Notes under the pieces: generated by a model
Seen by the model: only the letters and a program-made list of their open reading frames with translations
Told to the model about the DNA's origin: nothing
The model's database searches: none
Source of the DNA: Candidatus Ornithomonoglobus intestinigallinarum
GTDB taxonomy: Bacteria > Bacillota > Clostridia > UBA1381
Direction of reading: 5' to 3'
DNA length: 41,419 nt
Assembly: GCA_018715365.1 (NCBI GenBank)
Contig: DVLU01000003.1
Location: 1-41,419, forward strand
Shown here: piece after piece, positions 21,268-32,253 of the stretch
How positions within the stretch are numbered: position 1 is the first letter of the stretch
Layout of the letters: every line of letters begins with the position of its first letter
Made by a program: the position numbers and the translations under genes

Positions 21268-22233
21268 TTGAATATACTTATAACGGGCGGCGCAGGCTTT
21301 ATAGGCGGGAATTTTGTATACTATATGCTGAACAAATATCCGCAGTATAATATAACCGTAATCGACAAGCTGACATATGCGGGAAAGCTTGAAACGCTTG
21401 AGCCGGTAATCGGGAAAATAAAATTCATAAAGGCGGATATTGCCGACAGGGCGGCCGTATATGAGCTTTTTGAAGCCGAAAGACCCGATGCGGTCGTAAA
21501 TTTTGCGGCGGAAAGCCATGTCGATCGCTCGATAGAAAATCCCGAGGTATTTCTTGTAACGAATGTCCTCGGTACGCAGGTGCTCATGGATGCGTGCCGA
21601 AAATACGGAACGGCGCGTTTTCATCAGGTATCGACAGACGAGGTTTACGGTGATCTGCCGCTTGACAGACCCGATCTGTTTTTTACTGAGGAAACGCCGC
21701 TGCATACGTCAAGCCCGTACAGTGCGTCAAAGGCGGGAGCCGATTTGCTTGCTCAGGCGTATTGCAGAACATACGGTCTTTTTGTTACAATTTCGAGGTG
21801 CTCGAATAATTACGGCCCGTATCAATTTCCGGAAAAGCTCATTCCGCTTATGATAATAAACGCCCTAAACGATAAGCCGCTGCCCGTTTACGGCAAGGGC
21901 GTAAATGTCCGCGACTGGCTTTACGTCGGTGATCATTGCAGGGCAATCGATATGATACTGCATAAGGGCAGAGCAGGGGAGGTTTACAATATAGGCGGTC
22001 ATAATGAACGCGCAAATATCGATATAGTAAAAAATATTTTAAAGCTGCTCGGTAAGCCCGAGAGCCTTATAACGTATGTTGCGGACAGAAAGGGACACGA
22101 TATGCGTTATGCGATAGACCCGTCAAAGATACATGACGAGCTCGGCTGGAAGCCTGAAACGTGCTTTGACGACGGCCTTGCAAAAACGGTTAATTGGTAT
22201 CTTGAAAACCGTTCATGGTGGCGCGGGGCGTAG
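21268..22233 (+). CDS. rmlB: dTDP-glucose 4,6-dehydratase
   Basis: This 321-aa extended SDR converts dTDP-glucose into dTDP-4-keto-6-deoxyglucose with bound NAD. Motifs are TGGAGFIGGNF, NFAAESHVDRSI, the catalytic VSTDEVYGDL (Asp-Glu pair) and YSASKAGADLL (Tyr/Lys), then NNYGPYQFPEKLIP and VRDWLYVGDHC. The start is TTG at 21268, supported by CGGAGG six bases upstream and by no other start fitting MNILITGG. No rmlC or rmlD follows, so the product probably feeds an amino-sugar branch rather than rhamnose, unless those genes lie elsewhere. Confidence 0.95.
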   Translation: MNILITGGAGFIGGNFVYYMLNKYPQYNITVIDKLTYAGKLETLEPVIGKIKFIKADIADRAAVYELFEAERPDAVVNFAAESHVDRSIENPEVFLVTNVLGTQVLMDACRKYGTARFHQVSTDEVYGDLPLDRPDLFFTEETPLHTSSPYSASKAGADLLAQAYCRTYGLFVTISRCSNNYGPYQFPEKLIPLMIINALNDKPLPVYGKGVNVRDWLYVGDHCRAIDMILHKGRAGEVYNIGGHNERANIDIVKNILKLLGKPESLITYVADRKGHDMRYAIDPSKIHDELGWKPETCFDDGLAKTVNWYLENRSWWRGA

Positions 22234-22345
22234 CCGCTGCCAAAACATCTTACAAAACAGACAACAGCCGTCTTGCCGGGCGGCCGAAAGCCCATTTGAT
22301 AAAAAGAAATAAAAAAGAAAAAATGAAAGGAAGTAGAAGAACACA

Positions 22346-23791
22346 TTGCATATGTCATTTTTAAAAACAACAGTCACAGCCGCGGCGCTGCTTGCAGCAG
22401 CGCTTGTTTCCGCATCGCTCTGCCATGCGGAGGAGGACGGCTACATAATAAAACTTGAGGAAAATACCGCAAGCCTTATGTCAATCGATGAGGAAACCCG
22501 GGATGCGGCTGCCGAAGCCGAGCTTGAACCGCTTATCCCCGAAATCGGACTTTACTATTCCGAGGAAGTCCCGCAGGGGCTTGACTGCGAATACGCGGAG
22601 CCGAATATGCGGGCGGAACTGTACGATACCTACGATTATTCGTATTTGCAAAATTCCGCCACGCCGGCATACGAATTTGAACTTGCAAATATCTATTCCA
22701 TGTGGGATATAGGCGCATACGGAGACGGCGTTAAGATTGCCGTTATAGATACCGGCTGCAACAGCTATAAAGGCATGGAAATTTATGAAGCTTACAATTA
22801 TGTGAAGCACGGCTCAGAGCCTTACGATCCGTATGACTGCGCCGATAACATGGGTCACGGAACGCGTGTATGCGGAATGATATCCGCGCCGTACGGCAGG
22901 AATGTTTTAACCGTCGGCACGGCGAGAAAAGCAAAGCTGGTGTCGCTGAAATTTGCGGACGGCGAGGAAGATAGCAGTAAAATCACCGAGGGCGGTACCT
23001 CCTACGAAATGATAATGGCGATAAACGATGCTGTAAGCAGGTTTGAATGCGATATTATAAATATAAGCTCGGGATTTAACGAAACGTCGCCGAAAGGCTT
23101 GGAGGACGCAATCGACTATGCTGTTTCAAAAGGCGTCGTTGTCGTAGCGGCGGCCGGGAACGACGGCGATACAAGCAAGTGCTATCCCGCGTCGTACGAT
23201 AATGTTATAAGCGTAGGCTCTGTCGATGAAAGCGGAACGGTTTCTTCTTTTTCAAACCATAACGACTGTGTTTTTATAGCAGCGCCGGGCGAAAAAGTAC
23301 GCGCCGTACACCCTGAAGATTATAAATATTACCGCGTAAGCGGCACATCATTTTCGTCGCCGTTCGTATGCGGCGTTATAGCGAGTATGCTCGGTATCGA
23401 TGATACGCTTACGGTTGACGAGATAAAAACAATAATTGCCGAAACATCGCGCGATATGGGAGAGCCTGGGCGCGACCCGTATTACGGCTGGGGAATAATA
23501 GACGCCGGGGCGATTGTTGACAGGCTGCTTGAGGGAAAGGATTATTACGTTTCGCCGCTCGACGTCTGCGCGGCGGACGGTCTGTATGAGGTGCGCGTAA
23601 AGCGTAACGGAGACCTTCCCGAGCCTGTCGGGATTTGGTGCGCATACAGCGGCGGGAGGCCCGTTGACATTGATATGCACAGCCTTGAATTTGACGGCGA
23701 TATAGGAATAATGCGTTATGAAAAGCCCGAAAATACGGAACTTAAATATTTTCTCTGGGATTCAATGTCCGCGATGGTGCCGATAGGCTGA
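22346..23791 (+). CDS. Secreted subtilisin-like serine protease (S8)
   Basis: This 481-aa protein has a signal peptide (hydrophobic core about 8-25, cleavage near CHA-EE) and a propeptide region of about 85 residues. The S8 catalytic domain follows, with Asp135 in IAVIDTGCN, His171 in NMGHGTRV, oxyanion Asn272 in AAAGNDGD and Ser335 in SGTSFSSPF. A C-terminal domain of about 80 residues has no clear family. No membrane anchor or SLH repeat is seen, so it is probably released. The start is uncertain: TTG 22346, or ATG 22352 two codons later; an AGGAAG lies 12 to 18 nt before them. Confidence 0.93.
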   Translation: MHMSFLKTTVTAAALLAAALVSASLCHAEEDGYIIKLEENTASLMSIDEETRDAAAEAELEPLIPEIGLYYSEEVPQGLDCEYAEPNMRAELYDTYDYSYLQNSATPAYEFELANIYSMWDIGAYGDGVKIAVIDTGCNSYKGMEIYEAYNYVKHGSEPYDPYDCADNMGHGTRVCGMISAPYGRNVLTVGTARKAKLVSLKFADGEEDSSKITEGGTSYEMIMAINDAVSRFECDIINISSGFNETSPKGLEDAIDYAVSKGVVVVAAAGNDGDTSKCYPASYDNVISVGSVDESGTVSSFSNHNDCVFIAAPGEKVRAVHPEDYKYYRVSGTSFSSPFVCGVIASMLGIDDTLTVDEIKTIIAETSRDMGEPGRDPYYGWGIIDAGAIVDRLLEGKDYYVSPLDVCAADGLYEVRVKRNGDLPEPVGIWCAYSGGRPVDIDMHSLEFDGDIGIMRYEKPENTELKYFLWDSMSAMVPIG

Positions 23792-23806
23792 TGTTTTATT
23801 AAAGCC

Positions 23807-23836
23807 TTGACAACGCGGGGCGCAAAATGCTATAAT
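23807..23836 (+). promoter_or_regulatory. Promoter of the LOG-family gene
   Basis: TTGACA (23807-23812), 18-nt spacer, perfect TATAAT (23831-23836), 85 bp before the start codon. Confidence 0.75.
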
Positions 23837-23921
23837 AATTCTGTAAGTCAGATAATACTTTGCCGCTTCTGCGGCAAAACAGAATATCAGCGCTTTATCG
23901 GGCGCGGAACGGAGGCAGTTT

Positions 23922-24500
23922 ATGAATATATGCGTATACGGCGCATCGAGCGACAGTATTGACGAGGTTTACATAAGTGCTGTTGAAGCATTGGGAGAGG
24001 AGCTTGCAAGACGCGGACACACGCTCATTTTCGGAGCGGGCGGAAGCGGCTGCATGGGCGCGTCGGCGCGCGGAGCGGCAAGAGGTCACGGCAAAATAAT
24101 AGGCATAGTACCGGATTTTTTTGAGGTAGACGGCTTTCTCTACGAGCACTGCACGGAGCTCCTGAAAACAGACACCATGCGCGAGCGAAAGAGAATGCTT
24201 GAAGAATATGCCGATGCGTTTATAGTCGCTCCCGGCGGCATAGGGACGTTTGACGAATTTTTTGAGGTGCTGACGCTGAAGCAGCTCAACCGCCACAGCA
24301 AGGCGATAGCGGTATTCAACGCAAACGGATACTATGACGATATGGAGAAGCTGTTAAATAAGGTTGTTGACGAGAATTTTGCAAAGCGCGACACGCTTGA
24401 ACTTGTAAAGTTCTTTGATTCAATCGATGAGATATTTGATTATATTGAAAACTATGAAGCAAAAGAGTTTTCTGTTGAGGAAATGAAGCATATACATTAA
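23922..24500 (+). CDS. LOG-family nucleotide phosphoribohydrolase
   Basis: This 192-aa Rossmann protein belongs to the LOG (Lonely Guy, TIGR00730) family. Some members release free cytokinin base from its riboside 5'-monophosphate, and bacterial ones act more broadly on nucleoside monophosphates. Signature residues are visible: MRERKRMLEEYADAFIVAPGGIGTFDEFFEVLT, with the PGGxGT-x2-E motif and catalytic Arg/Glu. GGSGCMGA near residue 42 binds the phosphate. GGAGG precedes the ATG. The gene is monocistronic, with its own promoter and terminator. Confidence 0.92.
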   Translation: MNICVYGASSDSIDEVYISAVEALGEELARRGHTLIFGAGGSGCMGASARGAARGHGKIIGIVPDFFEVDGFLYEHCTELLKTDTMRERKRMLEEYADAFIVAPGGIGTFDEFFEVLTLKQLNRHSKAIAVFNANGYYDDMEKLLNKVVDENFAKRDTLELVKFFDSIDEIFDYIENYEAKEFSVEEMKHIH

Positions 24501-24502
24501 AT

Positions 24503-24547
24503 AAACGAGCCGTGCGCCTGTTAAATGGCGCACGGCTCGTTTTTGTG
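24503..24547 (+). terminator. Terminator after the LOG gene
   Basis: Perfect 16-bp arms AAACGAGCCGTGCGCC (24503-24518) and complement (24527-24542), 8-nt loop, then a T-run. Also placed to stop minus-strand reading from the nucleotidase gene. Confidence 0.92.
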
Positions 24548-24583
24548 CGTTAACACTTCTATTTAACGCGTTTGCTGAAATGA

Positions 24584-26794
24584 TCAGCCGTTCACAACGG
24601 CGCTTGTGCGGATTATAACGGCGGCCGTTTCGGCACGCGTTATTTCCGAAAGCGGATCAAGCTCCGTTTCCGTGCGTCCCGAAATAATTTCGTTTTCCGC
24701 GCTCCATTCAAGTGCGTCAACGGCGTAGCCGGACACATCGTCCGCATCCTCAAATACGCTCAAATCAAAATCGCTTGATGTATCACATTCGCGGTAGCCG
24801 GCATATCTGCAAAGCATCGACGCCGCCTGTTCGCGCGTTATATGTGCGTCGGGCGCAAATTCCGTATCGCTTACGCCGTTTACAATGCCGTTTGCGCTTG
24901 CCCACGCAACGGCTGGCGCGTAATATGCTTCGGCGTCAACGTCCGTAAAGGCGCCTGCGTCAGCGTCGGGGCTGCCGGCGGTGCGGTACAGGAAGGTTAC
25001 AAACATTCCGCGCGTAACGGGTACAGACGGTGAAAATTCCGTTTCGGAGGTACCGTTTGCAATGCCGCTTTCGGCAAGCGCTTCGATGTAATCACTTGCC
25101 CAGAAATCCTCCGGAACATCCTCAAACAGCGGCGCCTTGTCTATAACGATGCGGCCGTCGCCGTAAACGTTTTCATAGCCTTCGCCTATAACGCCGCCCA
25201 AAACGTCTGTTACGTATTTTATGAGCACCTCACTGTCAACGTATATTTCATCCTTTAATATCTCGGCGTCCTTAAACATTGTAAAGCCGTTGCCGCCGTT
25301 TTTGAGCATATAATTATGGCCGGCAAGCGTGTACGTCTTTTCGGGGTCAATCGGTTCGCCGTTTATCAAAACGTCGTAAACGCGTCTGTCGCCCTCAACG
25401 CCCGTGAAGTTTCCGTATTCATCTGTTGTAACGGGAGTGGGAACGGACAAATCGACCTTATAGCTCATGCCCGATACCTGCTGGAAGCCGCCGGATTCAT
25501 AGGGCAGCTCGCTTACGCCCATCTCGAGCGCATCAAGGAGCTGCTGACCGGTAACCTCGGCCGAGCATATCATGTTGCCGTAGGGGTGAACGTCTATAAT
25601 GTCGCCGTAGGTAACGTCGCCCTCCGCGATGTCGGCGCGTATGCCGCCGCCGTTTACAAAAGCAACGTCCGTTTCCATAAGCGCCCTGTACGCATCGGCA
25701 CAGAAATCACCGAGATTCGTTTCGCCGCGGCGTATAAGCCTGTAAACGCCGTATATGGGATCTGTTTTGGCGGGATCGTTTACGGTAAGCGTCACCTCGG
25801 CAGTGCCGATAACCTCGTTCAGCATATCGCTGTACTGCGAACGGATGCCATCAACAAATTCGGCAGTCTTGTCATATGCCGCCTTTTCGGTATCGGGAGC
25901 GGCGTCGTAGTCATAGGAGCTTATAAGCTCGGAGGAAATCTCCCCATCGGGCGTAATCGTCATTTTGCCTATATTTGCAAATTTTGTGCCCGTTGACGTT
26001 ACAAGCACGTCGTCGCCGTTTTTGTCCTTATACGTTTCTCCGGGGATGACGGTATGCGAATGGCCGTCAATCACCGCGTCAAGGCCTTCAACGTTTGCGA
26101 TAACGTCCGTTGACGCATACGGCGCAAGCGCTTCGCCGACGCCCAAATGCGCAAGCGCGATTATAATATCCGCCCCGTCCTCCTCGGCGCTGTCTATCGC
26201 GTTTTGAACGGATGAATAAAATTCGTCGCCCTGGCAGAAATCGTAGATAAATTCGCCGTTTTCATCCTTAAAATATTCGGGCGTTGATTTTGTGAACGTT
26301 TCCGGCGTGCATATGCCGATAAACGCAATGCTTTGTCCGTTCGATTTCGTTATGAAGTACGGATCAAAAACTGGCTCGTTTGTGCGCAGATCGATAAAGT
26401 TTTCCGATATGTATTTAAATTCCGATTTTTCGGCAAGCTCCAGAAAACGCTCCATGCCGTAGTCGAATTCGTGATTTCCCGGCACCGCGATGTCATAGCC
26501 GACAAAATTCATAATGTCGGTCATGTATTCGCCGTTTGAGAGCGTACCTATTGCGCCGCCCTGGATTGCGTCGCCGGCGTCGGCAAGTATAACCTCGTTT
26601 CCCTTGTCAAGCTCGCGCTGCTCAAGAGCCGATAACGTCGCGTAATTAAGCTCGCCGTCTATGCCGCAGTGAATATCGTTTGTGTAAAGCACAACCGTAT
26701 CCTCGCCGTCGGCGGCAAAAACGGGCACGAGCGGCGATGACGCCGCTGCCACCGCAAGACCGAGCACAGCGCTTAAAAATCTTTTTTTGTTCAT
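24584..26794 (-). CDS. SLH-anchored 5'-nucleotidase / cyclic phosphodiesterase
   Basis: This 736-aa exported enzyme has a signal peptide (AVLGLAVAAASSPLVPVFA-AD), then a calcineurin-like metallophosphatase domain with YTNDIHCG, DAGDAIQGG and VPGNHEFDYG. A 5'-nucleotidase C-terminal domain follows, with VNGGGIRADIAEG and MLKNGGNGFTMF. Residues about 556-736 form three SLH repeats (FEDVPEDFWASDYIEALAES, FTDVDAEAYYAPAVAWASAN, FEDADDVSGYAVDALEWSAE), which tether it to cell-wall polymer. It would release phosphate or nucleosides from extracellular nucleotides. It lies downstream of the deacetylase, with a hairpin between. Length fits the UshA/YfkN-type family plus anchor. Confidence 0.95.
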   Translation of the reverse strand: MNKKRFLSAVLGLAVAAASSPLVPVFAADGEDTVVLYTNDIHCGIDGELNYATLSALEQRELDKGNEVILADAGDAIQGGAIGTLSNGEYMTDIMNFVGYDIAVPGNHEFDYGMERFLELAEKSEFKYISENFIDLRTNEPVFDPYFITKSNGQSIAFIGICTPETFTKSTPEYFKDENGEFIYDFCQGDEFYSSVQNAIDSAEEDGADIIIALAHLGVGEALAPYASTDVIANVEGLDAVIDGHSHTVIPGETYKDKNGDDVLVTSTGTKFANIGKMTITPDGEISSELISSYDYDAAPDTEKAAYDKTAEFVDGIRSQYSDMLNEVIGTAEVTLTVNDPAKTDPIYGVYRLIRRGETNLGDFCADAYRALMETDVAFVNGGGIRADIAEGDVTYGDIIDVHPYGNMICSAEVTGQQLLDALEMGVSELPYESGGFQQVSGMSYKVDLSVPTPVTTDEYGNFTGVEGDRRVYDVLINGEPIDPEKTYTLAGHNYMLKNGGNGFTMFKDAEILKDEIYVDSEVLIKYVTDVLGGVIGEGYENVYGDGRIVIDKAPLFEDVPEDFWASDYIEALAESGIANGTSETEFSPSVPVTRGMFVTFLYRTAGSPDADAGAFTDVDAEAYYAPAVAWASANGIVNGVSDTEFAPDAHITREQAASMLCRYAGYRECDTSSDFDLSVFEDADDVSGYAVDALEWSAENEIISGRTETELDPLSEITRAETAAVIIRTSAVVNG

Positions 26795-26830
26795 GCAAAA
26801 AGACCTCCTGATGAATTTTTATATATAAAA

Positions 26831-26860
26831 ATGCGGCCGGCTGAAAATAACCGCCCGCAT
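26831..26860 (-). terminator. Terminator after the polysaccharide deacetylase
   Basis: Arms ATGCGGCCGG (26831-26840) and CCGCCCGCAT (26851-26860) pair with one mismatch; on the minus strand the stem is followed by TTTTTATAT. Confidence 0.75.
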
Positions 26861-26920
26861 ATTTTGTCTGCAATTTTCGTTTAAAATGAGTTCCGGCGGC
26901 TTTTAAAGCTTAACGCAGAA

Positions 26921-28030
26921 TTACTGCACCTGAGCCGTTTCGCCGTCCGTACCGGCCGCTGTGCCGTCGGGCGATGCCGAAGCCGTTCCGGCAGGATTGT
27001 AATCTATATCGTCAAGCCTGTGGAAGGTGTAGCCCTCGCTTATAAGCCATTCTATGGCAGAGCCGAGATAATCGGCAGTCGCCTGCTTTGCTGCGGCATC
27101 GTGCATCAGGACAACAAGATTGTTCTGACCTGCCGCGTTCTCCTGAAGATATGCAAGCAGCTCGTCGGCGTCCTTTGTTCTGCCCTCCGCGTCACCGTTA
27201 AGCGAGTTCCAGTCGCAGTAATAGAAGCCGGCCTCCTTAAGAGCCGTTTTGCATTCCTGCTTAACGGGAGCGTAGCTGTCGGCGCTTGAATTATAGCTTC
27301 CGCCGGGGAAACGTACAAGCTTAAAAGGTTCTTCGCCGTCCGTGACCGATTTTATAGCTTCATAGCAGCTGTTCACTTCAGTCATAAACGTCTCCGTTGA
27401 TTCATATAATTCAGCATACTCATGTCCCTGGGAATGGTTGGCTATTAAGTGACCCTCCTCGTAAACACGCCTTGCCATGTCGGGATTCGACTGTATGAGC
27501 GAGCCGACCTGGAAAAACGTAGCTTTTACGTTATATCGTCTCAGCGTGTCGAGAATCTGCGGCGTGATATTTGTTGTCGGGCCGTCGTCAAACGTCAGAT
27601 AGCAGCGCTTTGTCTGCCCCGAATTTTCTATGATCTCAAGAAGGTCGTTCTCCTCTGCGGCCGACGGGATAGACATACCGTTCTGCTGCGCTTGACCGTT
27701 CTGAGCTGACGGGTCTGACGGCTGAGTGCCTTGCGCCGTATCGGCGCCTAAAGTCGATGTGCCCGTAACCGTGCCGTCAATGGAAGCCGTAACGGTCGAG
27801 ATAGACTGACCGTCCGACGGCGCGCCCGCCTGCGACGTTGTCTCGGGCTGTGAAGCGTAATTCTGCGCTTCGCGTTTGTTTTTGTTTACTACGGATATTG
27901 TAACGCAAACAAGCGCAATAACCCCGGCAACTGCTATAAGCGATATTGCCGTGCGTATGCGCTTTTTACGTATGCGCTCGCGTCTGCGCCTTTCGCGGTT
28001 TTTCTCCTCAAAGCTGCTGCGTGTAGCCAT
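26921..28030 (-). CDS. Membrane-anchored polysaccharide deacetylase (NodB domain)
   Basis: This 369-aa protein has a basic cytoplasmic N-terminus (RERRRRERIRKKRIR), one membrane helix (TAISLIAVAGVIALVCVTISVV), a Ser/Thr/Gln/Gly-rich linker of about 80 residues, then a NodB deacetylase domain. Catalytic motifs are TFDDGPT, metal-binding NHSQGHE, RFPGGSYN and VVLMHDA. It probably de-N-acetylates peptidoglycan GlcNAc, which protects against lysozyme. A TTG at 28048 opens the frame but overlaps the GGAGG ribosome site, so ATG 28030 is the start. A short Ala/Ser/Gly-rich tail follows the domain. Confidence 0.93.
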   Translation of the reverse strand: MATRSSFEEKNRERRRRERIRKKRIRTAISLIAVAGVIALVCVTISVVNKNKREAQNYASQPETTSQAGAPSDGQSISTVTASIDGTVTGTSTLGADTAQGTQPSDPSAQNGQAQQNGMSIPSAAEENDLLEIIENSGQTKRCYLTFDDGPTTNITPQILDTLRRYNVKATFFQVGSLIQSNPDMARRVYEEGHLIANHSQGHEYAELYESTETFMTEVNSCYEAIKSVTDGEEPFKLVRFPGGSYNSSADSYAPVKQECKTALKEAGFYYCDWNSLNGDAEGRTKDADELLAYLQENAAGQNNLVVLMHDAAAKQATADYLGSAIEWLISEGYTFHRLDDIDYNPAGTASASPDGTAAGTDGETAQVQ

Positions 28031-28073
28031 AATTTTCAAATCCTCCAAAGAAAAAAATCTTATGTACTGATAT

Positions 28074-28102
28074 ATTATATACTATTTGATTTTAAAATTC
28101 AA
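28074..28102 (-). promoter_or_regulatory. Promoter of the membrane deacetylase gene
   Basis: On the minus strand: TTGAAT (complement of 28097-28102), 17-nt spacer, TATAAT (complement of 28074-28079), in the divergent gap before the plus-strand deacetylase. Confidence 0.7.
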
Positions 28103-28162
28103 CATATTTTTTATTTTTCGTGTAAAAAAATTAGCCAAAAATAAAAGAAAAGAGGGTTAAAT

Positions 28163-29005
28163 ATGAGAAAAATTGTCTTATTGTCTTTAATTGGCGCGGT
28201 TTTAACGGGCTGCTCGGCGCCGGTTTCGCCGCCCGCCGAAACGTCCGTGCCCGAAACTGCCGTGCATACGGATGCGCCCGTACAGTCGGAACAGCCGAAA
28301 ATATCTCTTGACGGTCTTTCAACAAAAGCCGTCGGCTGGGGCTTTGTGAGAAAAAAAGGCTCCGCTCCGGAGGTGCCGCTTTGGCAGCAGGAAACGCTTG
28401 CGCGGTTCGGCGCGTATTATCTCGGCGATACGTCGCAAAAGGAGATATATCTTACCTTTGATGAAGGATACGAAAACGGCTACACCGAAAAAATACTCGA
28501 TACATTAAAAGAAGCAAACGTCCCGGCCGCGTTTTTTGTTACGGGGCCGTATCTCGAGGGTGAACGTGAGCTTATTGAGCGCATGATAAACGAGGGGCAT
28601 ATATTAGGCAATCACACGCTCCACCATCCGAACCTTGCCGAAAGCGGCGATGAAACGATACGCGAGGAGCTTGACGGCCTGAGCGAAAAATGCCGCGCCC
28701 TTTACGGCATAGATATGAAATACGTCCGTCCGCCCGAGGGCGCATACAGCGAGCGTTCGCTTGCCGTTACGCAGTCTCTCGGATATACGACCGTACTGTG
28801 GAGCCATGCCTACAAGGACTGGGACGTAAATTATCAGGCGGGCGCGGAAAACGCCGTAAAGCAGGTGACGCCGTATTTCCATAACGGCGAAATACTGCTG
28901 CTCCATGCCGTTTCAAAGGACAACGCCGCGGCTCTGGGAGATATAATTTCGTCCGCAAGGGAACAGGGCTATGAGTTTAAATCGCTTGACGAGCTTAAAA
29001 AATAA
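28163..29005 (+). CDS. pdaA: PdaA-like peptidoglycan deacetylase lipoprotein
   Basis: This 280-aa protein has a lipoprotein signal (MRKIVLLSLIGAVLTGC, lipobox LTGC) and a Pro/Glu/Thr-rich spacer. It has a NodB domain of the PdaA subtype: WGFVRKKG before the domain, TFDEGYENGYT in place of the usual TFDDGP, metal site GNHTLHHP, and RPPEGAYSERS. PdaA acts on N-acetylmuramic acid during muramic-delta-lactam formation in spore cortex, so the gene hints at a spore former. GAGGG precedes the ATG. It is divergent from the membrane deacetylase, with 132 bp between them. Confidence 0.92.
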   Translation: MRKIVLLSLIGAVLTGCSAPVSPPAETSVPETAVHTDAPVQSEQPKISLDGLSTKAVGWGFVRKKGSAPEVPLWQQETLARFGAYYLGDTSQKEIYLTFDEGYENGYTEKILDTLKEANVPAAFFVTGPYLEGERELIERMINEGHILGNHTLHHPNLAESGDETIREELDGLSEKCRALYGIDMKYVRPPEGAYSERSLAVTQSLGYTTVLWSHAYKDWDVNYQAGAENAVKQVTPYFHNGEILLLHAVSKDNAAALGDIISSAREQGYEFKSLDELKK

Positions 29006-29107
29006 GCTTTTTGGTGAATTTTTTTGAAAATCCCACTTGAATAAACGAGAAAAAAATGTTATTATAATTATTATGAAATATTTTCACTGACCGGGCGTAC
29101 ACGATAA

Positions 29108-31147
<2,040 letters not shown>

Positions 31148-31198
31148 CAAAATGCCCGCCGCAAGCATTATATATAATAATGCGGAATGGAGATTTTT

Positions 31199-31930
31199 AT
31201 GAATAATTATTTTGAAAAGCCGAATCTGCCGGATCGTCCCGTAAAGTGCGTTATTGTTGACCGCAGGGCGGACGGCGAAACGGTTGAAACGCTGGAGCAG
31301 CTCGGCATTGACGTTATCCCGTCGGCAAAAACGGCCGGCGCGTACGAGGCCGTAAAAACGCATCCCGATATTACAATATGCCATATAGGCGGCGCCCGCT
31401 TTGTTGTGTCGCCGGACACTTATGAATATTACAAAAGCGTTTTGCCGGGAGCCGAAATAATAAAAGGCTCGTCGGATATAGGCGGTAAATATCCTTACGA
31501 CGTTCCGTATAACTGCGCCGCGATCGGCGGCCGGCTTATATGCAGCATGAAATACGCGGCGGCGGAAATAAAAAACGCGTTTGAAAATATTATCGATATA
31601 AAACAGGGCTATGCAAAATGCAGCATATGCGCCGTGGCGGAAAACGCCGTTATAACGGCCGATAAGGGCGCGGCGGAAAAATGCCGCGCGGCCGGCATGG
31701 ACGTGCTTGAAATAACGCCCGGACATATAGAGCTTACCGGCATGGACAGCGGCTTTATCGGCGGCTCGTGCGGTCTTATTGCGCGCGGCGTGCTTGCCGT
31801 AAACGGGGAGCTTTGCACGCATCCCGACGGGGAGAGGATTAAAGCGTTCTGCGAGCGTCACGGCGTATCCGTCGGTGAGCTTAAAAGCGGAGCGATATGC
31901 GACATCGGGTCGATACTGCCTGTTTTTTAG
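31199..31930 (+). CDS. DUF6873-like protein, possible GME fold
   Basis: A 243-aa soluble protein that resembles the Clostridia-specific family named DUF6873, thought to share the guanidino-modifying-enzyme (GME) propeller fold. My recall of this family is moderate. Suggestive motifs are internal repeats of the kind HPDITICHIG, YPYDVPYNCAAIGGRLIC, QGYAKCSICAVAENAVITAD, and a late His with Cys context (GGSCGLIARGVLAVNGELCTHPDG). Those could include a GME-type catalytic Cys/His. A frame-opening ATG at 31187 is part of the ribosome site GGAG for ATG 31199 (MNNYFEKP), so the latter is chosen. It follows ligA by 51 bp. Function is unknown. Confidence 0.7.
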   Translation: MNNYFEKPNLPDRPVKCVIVDRRADGETVETLEQLGIDVIPSAKTAGAYEAVKTHPDITICHIGGARFVVSPDTYEYYKSVLPGAEIIKGSSDIGGKYPYDVPYNCAAIGGRLICSMKYAAAEIKNAFENIIDIKQGYAKCSICAVAENAVITADKGAAEKCRAAGMDVLEITPGHIELTGMDSGFIGGSCGLIARGVLAVNGELCTHPDGERIKAFCERHGVSVGELKSGAICDIGSILPVF

Positions 31931-31977
31931 TTTTTTTCTCCGGAAGGGACGCTGCCTTTTTGAATTTCTGTAATATG

Positions 31978-32017
31978 CGCTGCCTGTGCCCGCATATTAT
32001 CGGCGGAACAGGCAGCG
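31978..32017 (+). terminator. Hairpin after the DUF6873-like gene
   Basis: Arms CGCTGCCTGT (31978-31987) and ACAGGCAGCG (32008-32017), with extra pairing inside (CCGC/GCGG-like), followed within 5-15 nt by TTGCTTTGTTTTT. Probably ends the ligA-DUF6873 transcript. Confidence 0.7.
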
Positions 32018-32133
32018 ATTGCTTTGTTTTTGATGTTATTTTGCATGTAATTTTATGCTCCGAAAACGAGAAAAGTGTGCATATTGCTGCCTGAAAGCTT
32101 TATCATTGTACAAAATGCACAATTTTTTAACAG

Positions 32134-32151
32134 TATATATATATATATATA
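32134..32151. repeat. (TA)9 dinucleotide repeat
   Basis: Nine TA units in the AT-rich stretch about 70 bp before the exopolysaccharide promoter. Such tracts can vary in length by slippage and change DNA bending. The rest of 32018-32218 is AT-rich with no gene seen. Confidence 0.9.
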
Positions 32152-32218
32152 CTAAAAATATACAAATAGCACCCCCGCTAATAAATGTAAGAATACTGTC
32201 AATTTTTATATTAAACGC

Positions 32219-32247
32219 TTGACTTTTCAATATACAGGTGCTATAAT
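32219..32247 (+). promoter_or_regulatory. Promoter of the exopolysaccharide operon
   Basis: TTGACT (32219-32224), 17-nt spacer, perfect TATAAT (32242-32247). The first start codon is 213 bp downstream, leaving a long leader. Confidence 0.82.
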
Positions 32248-32253
32248 ACTAAT

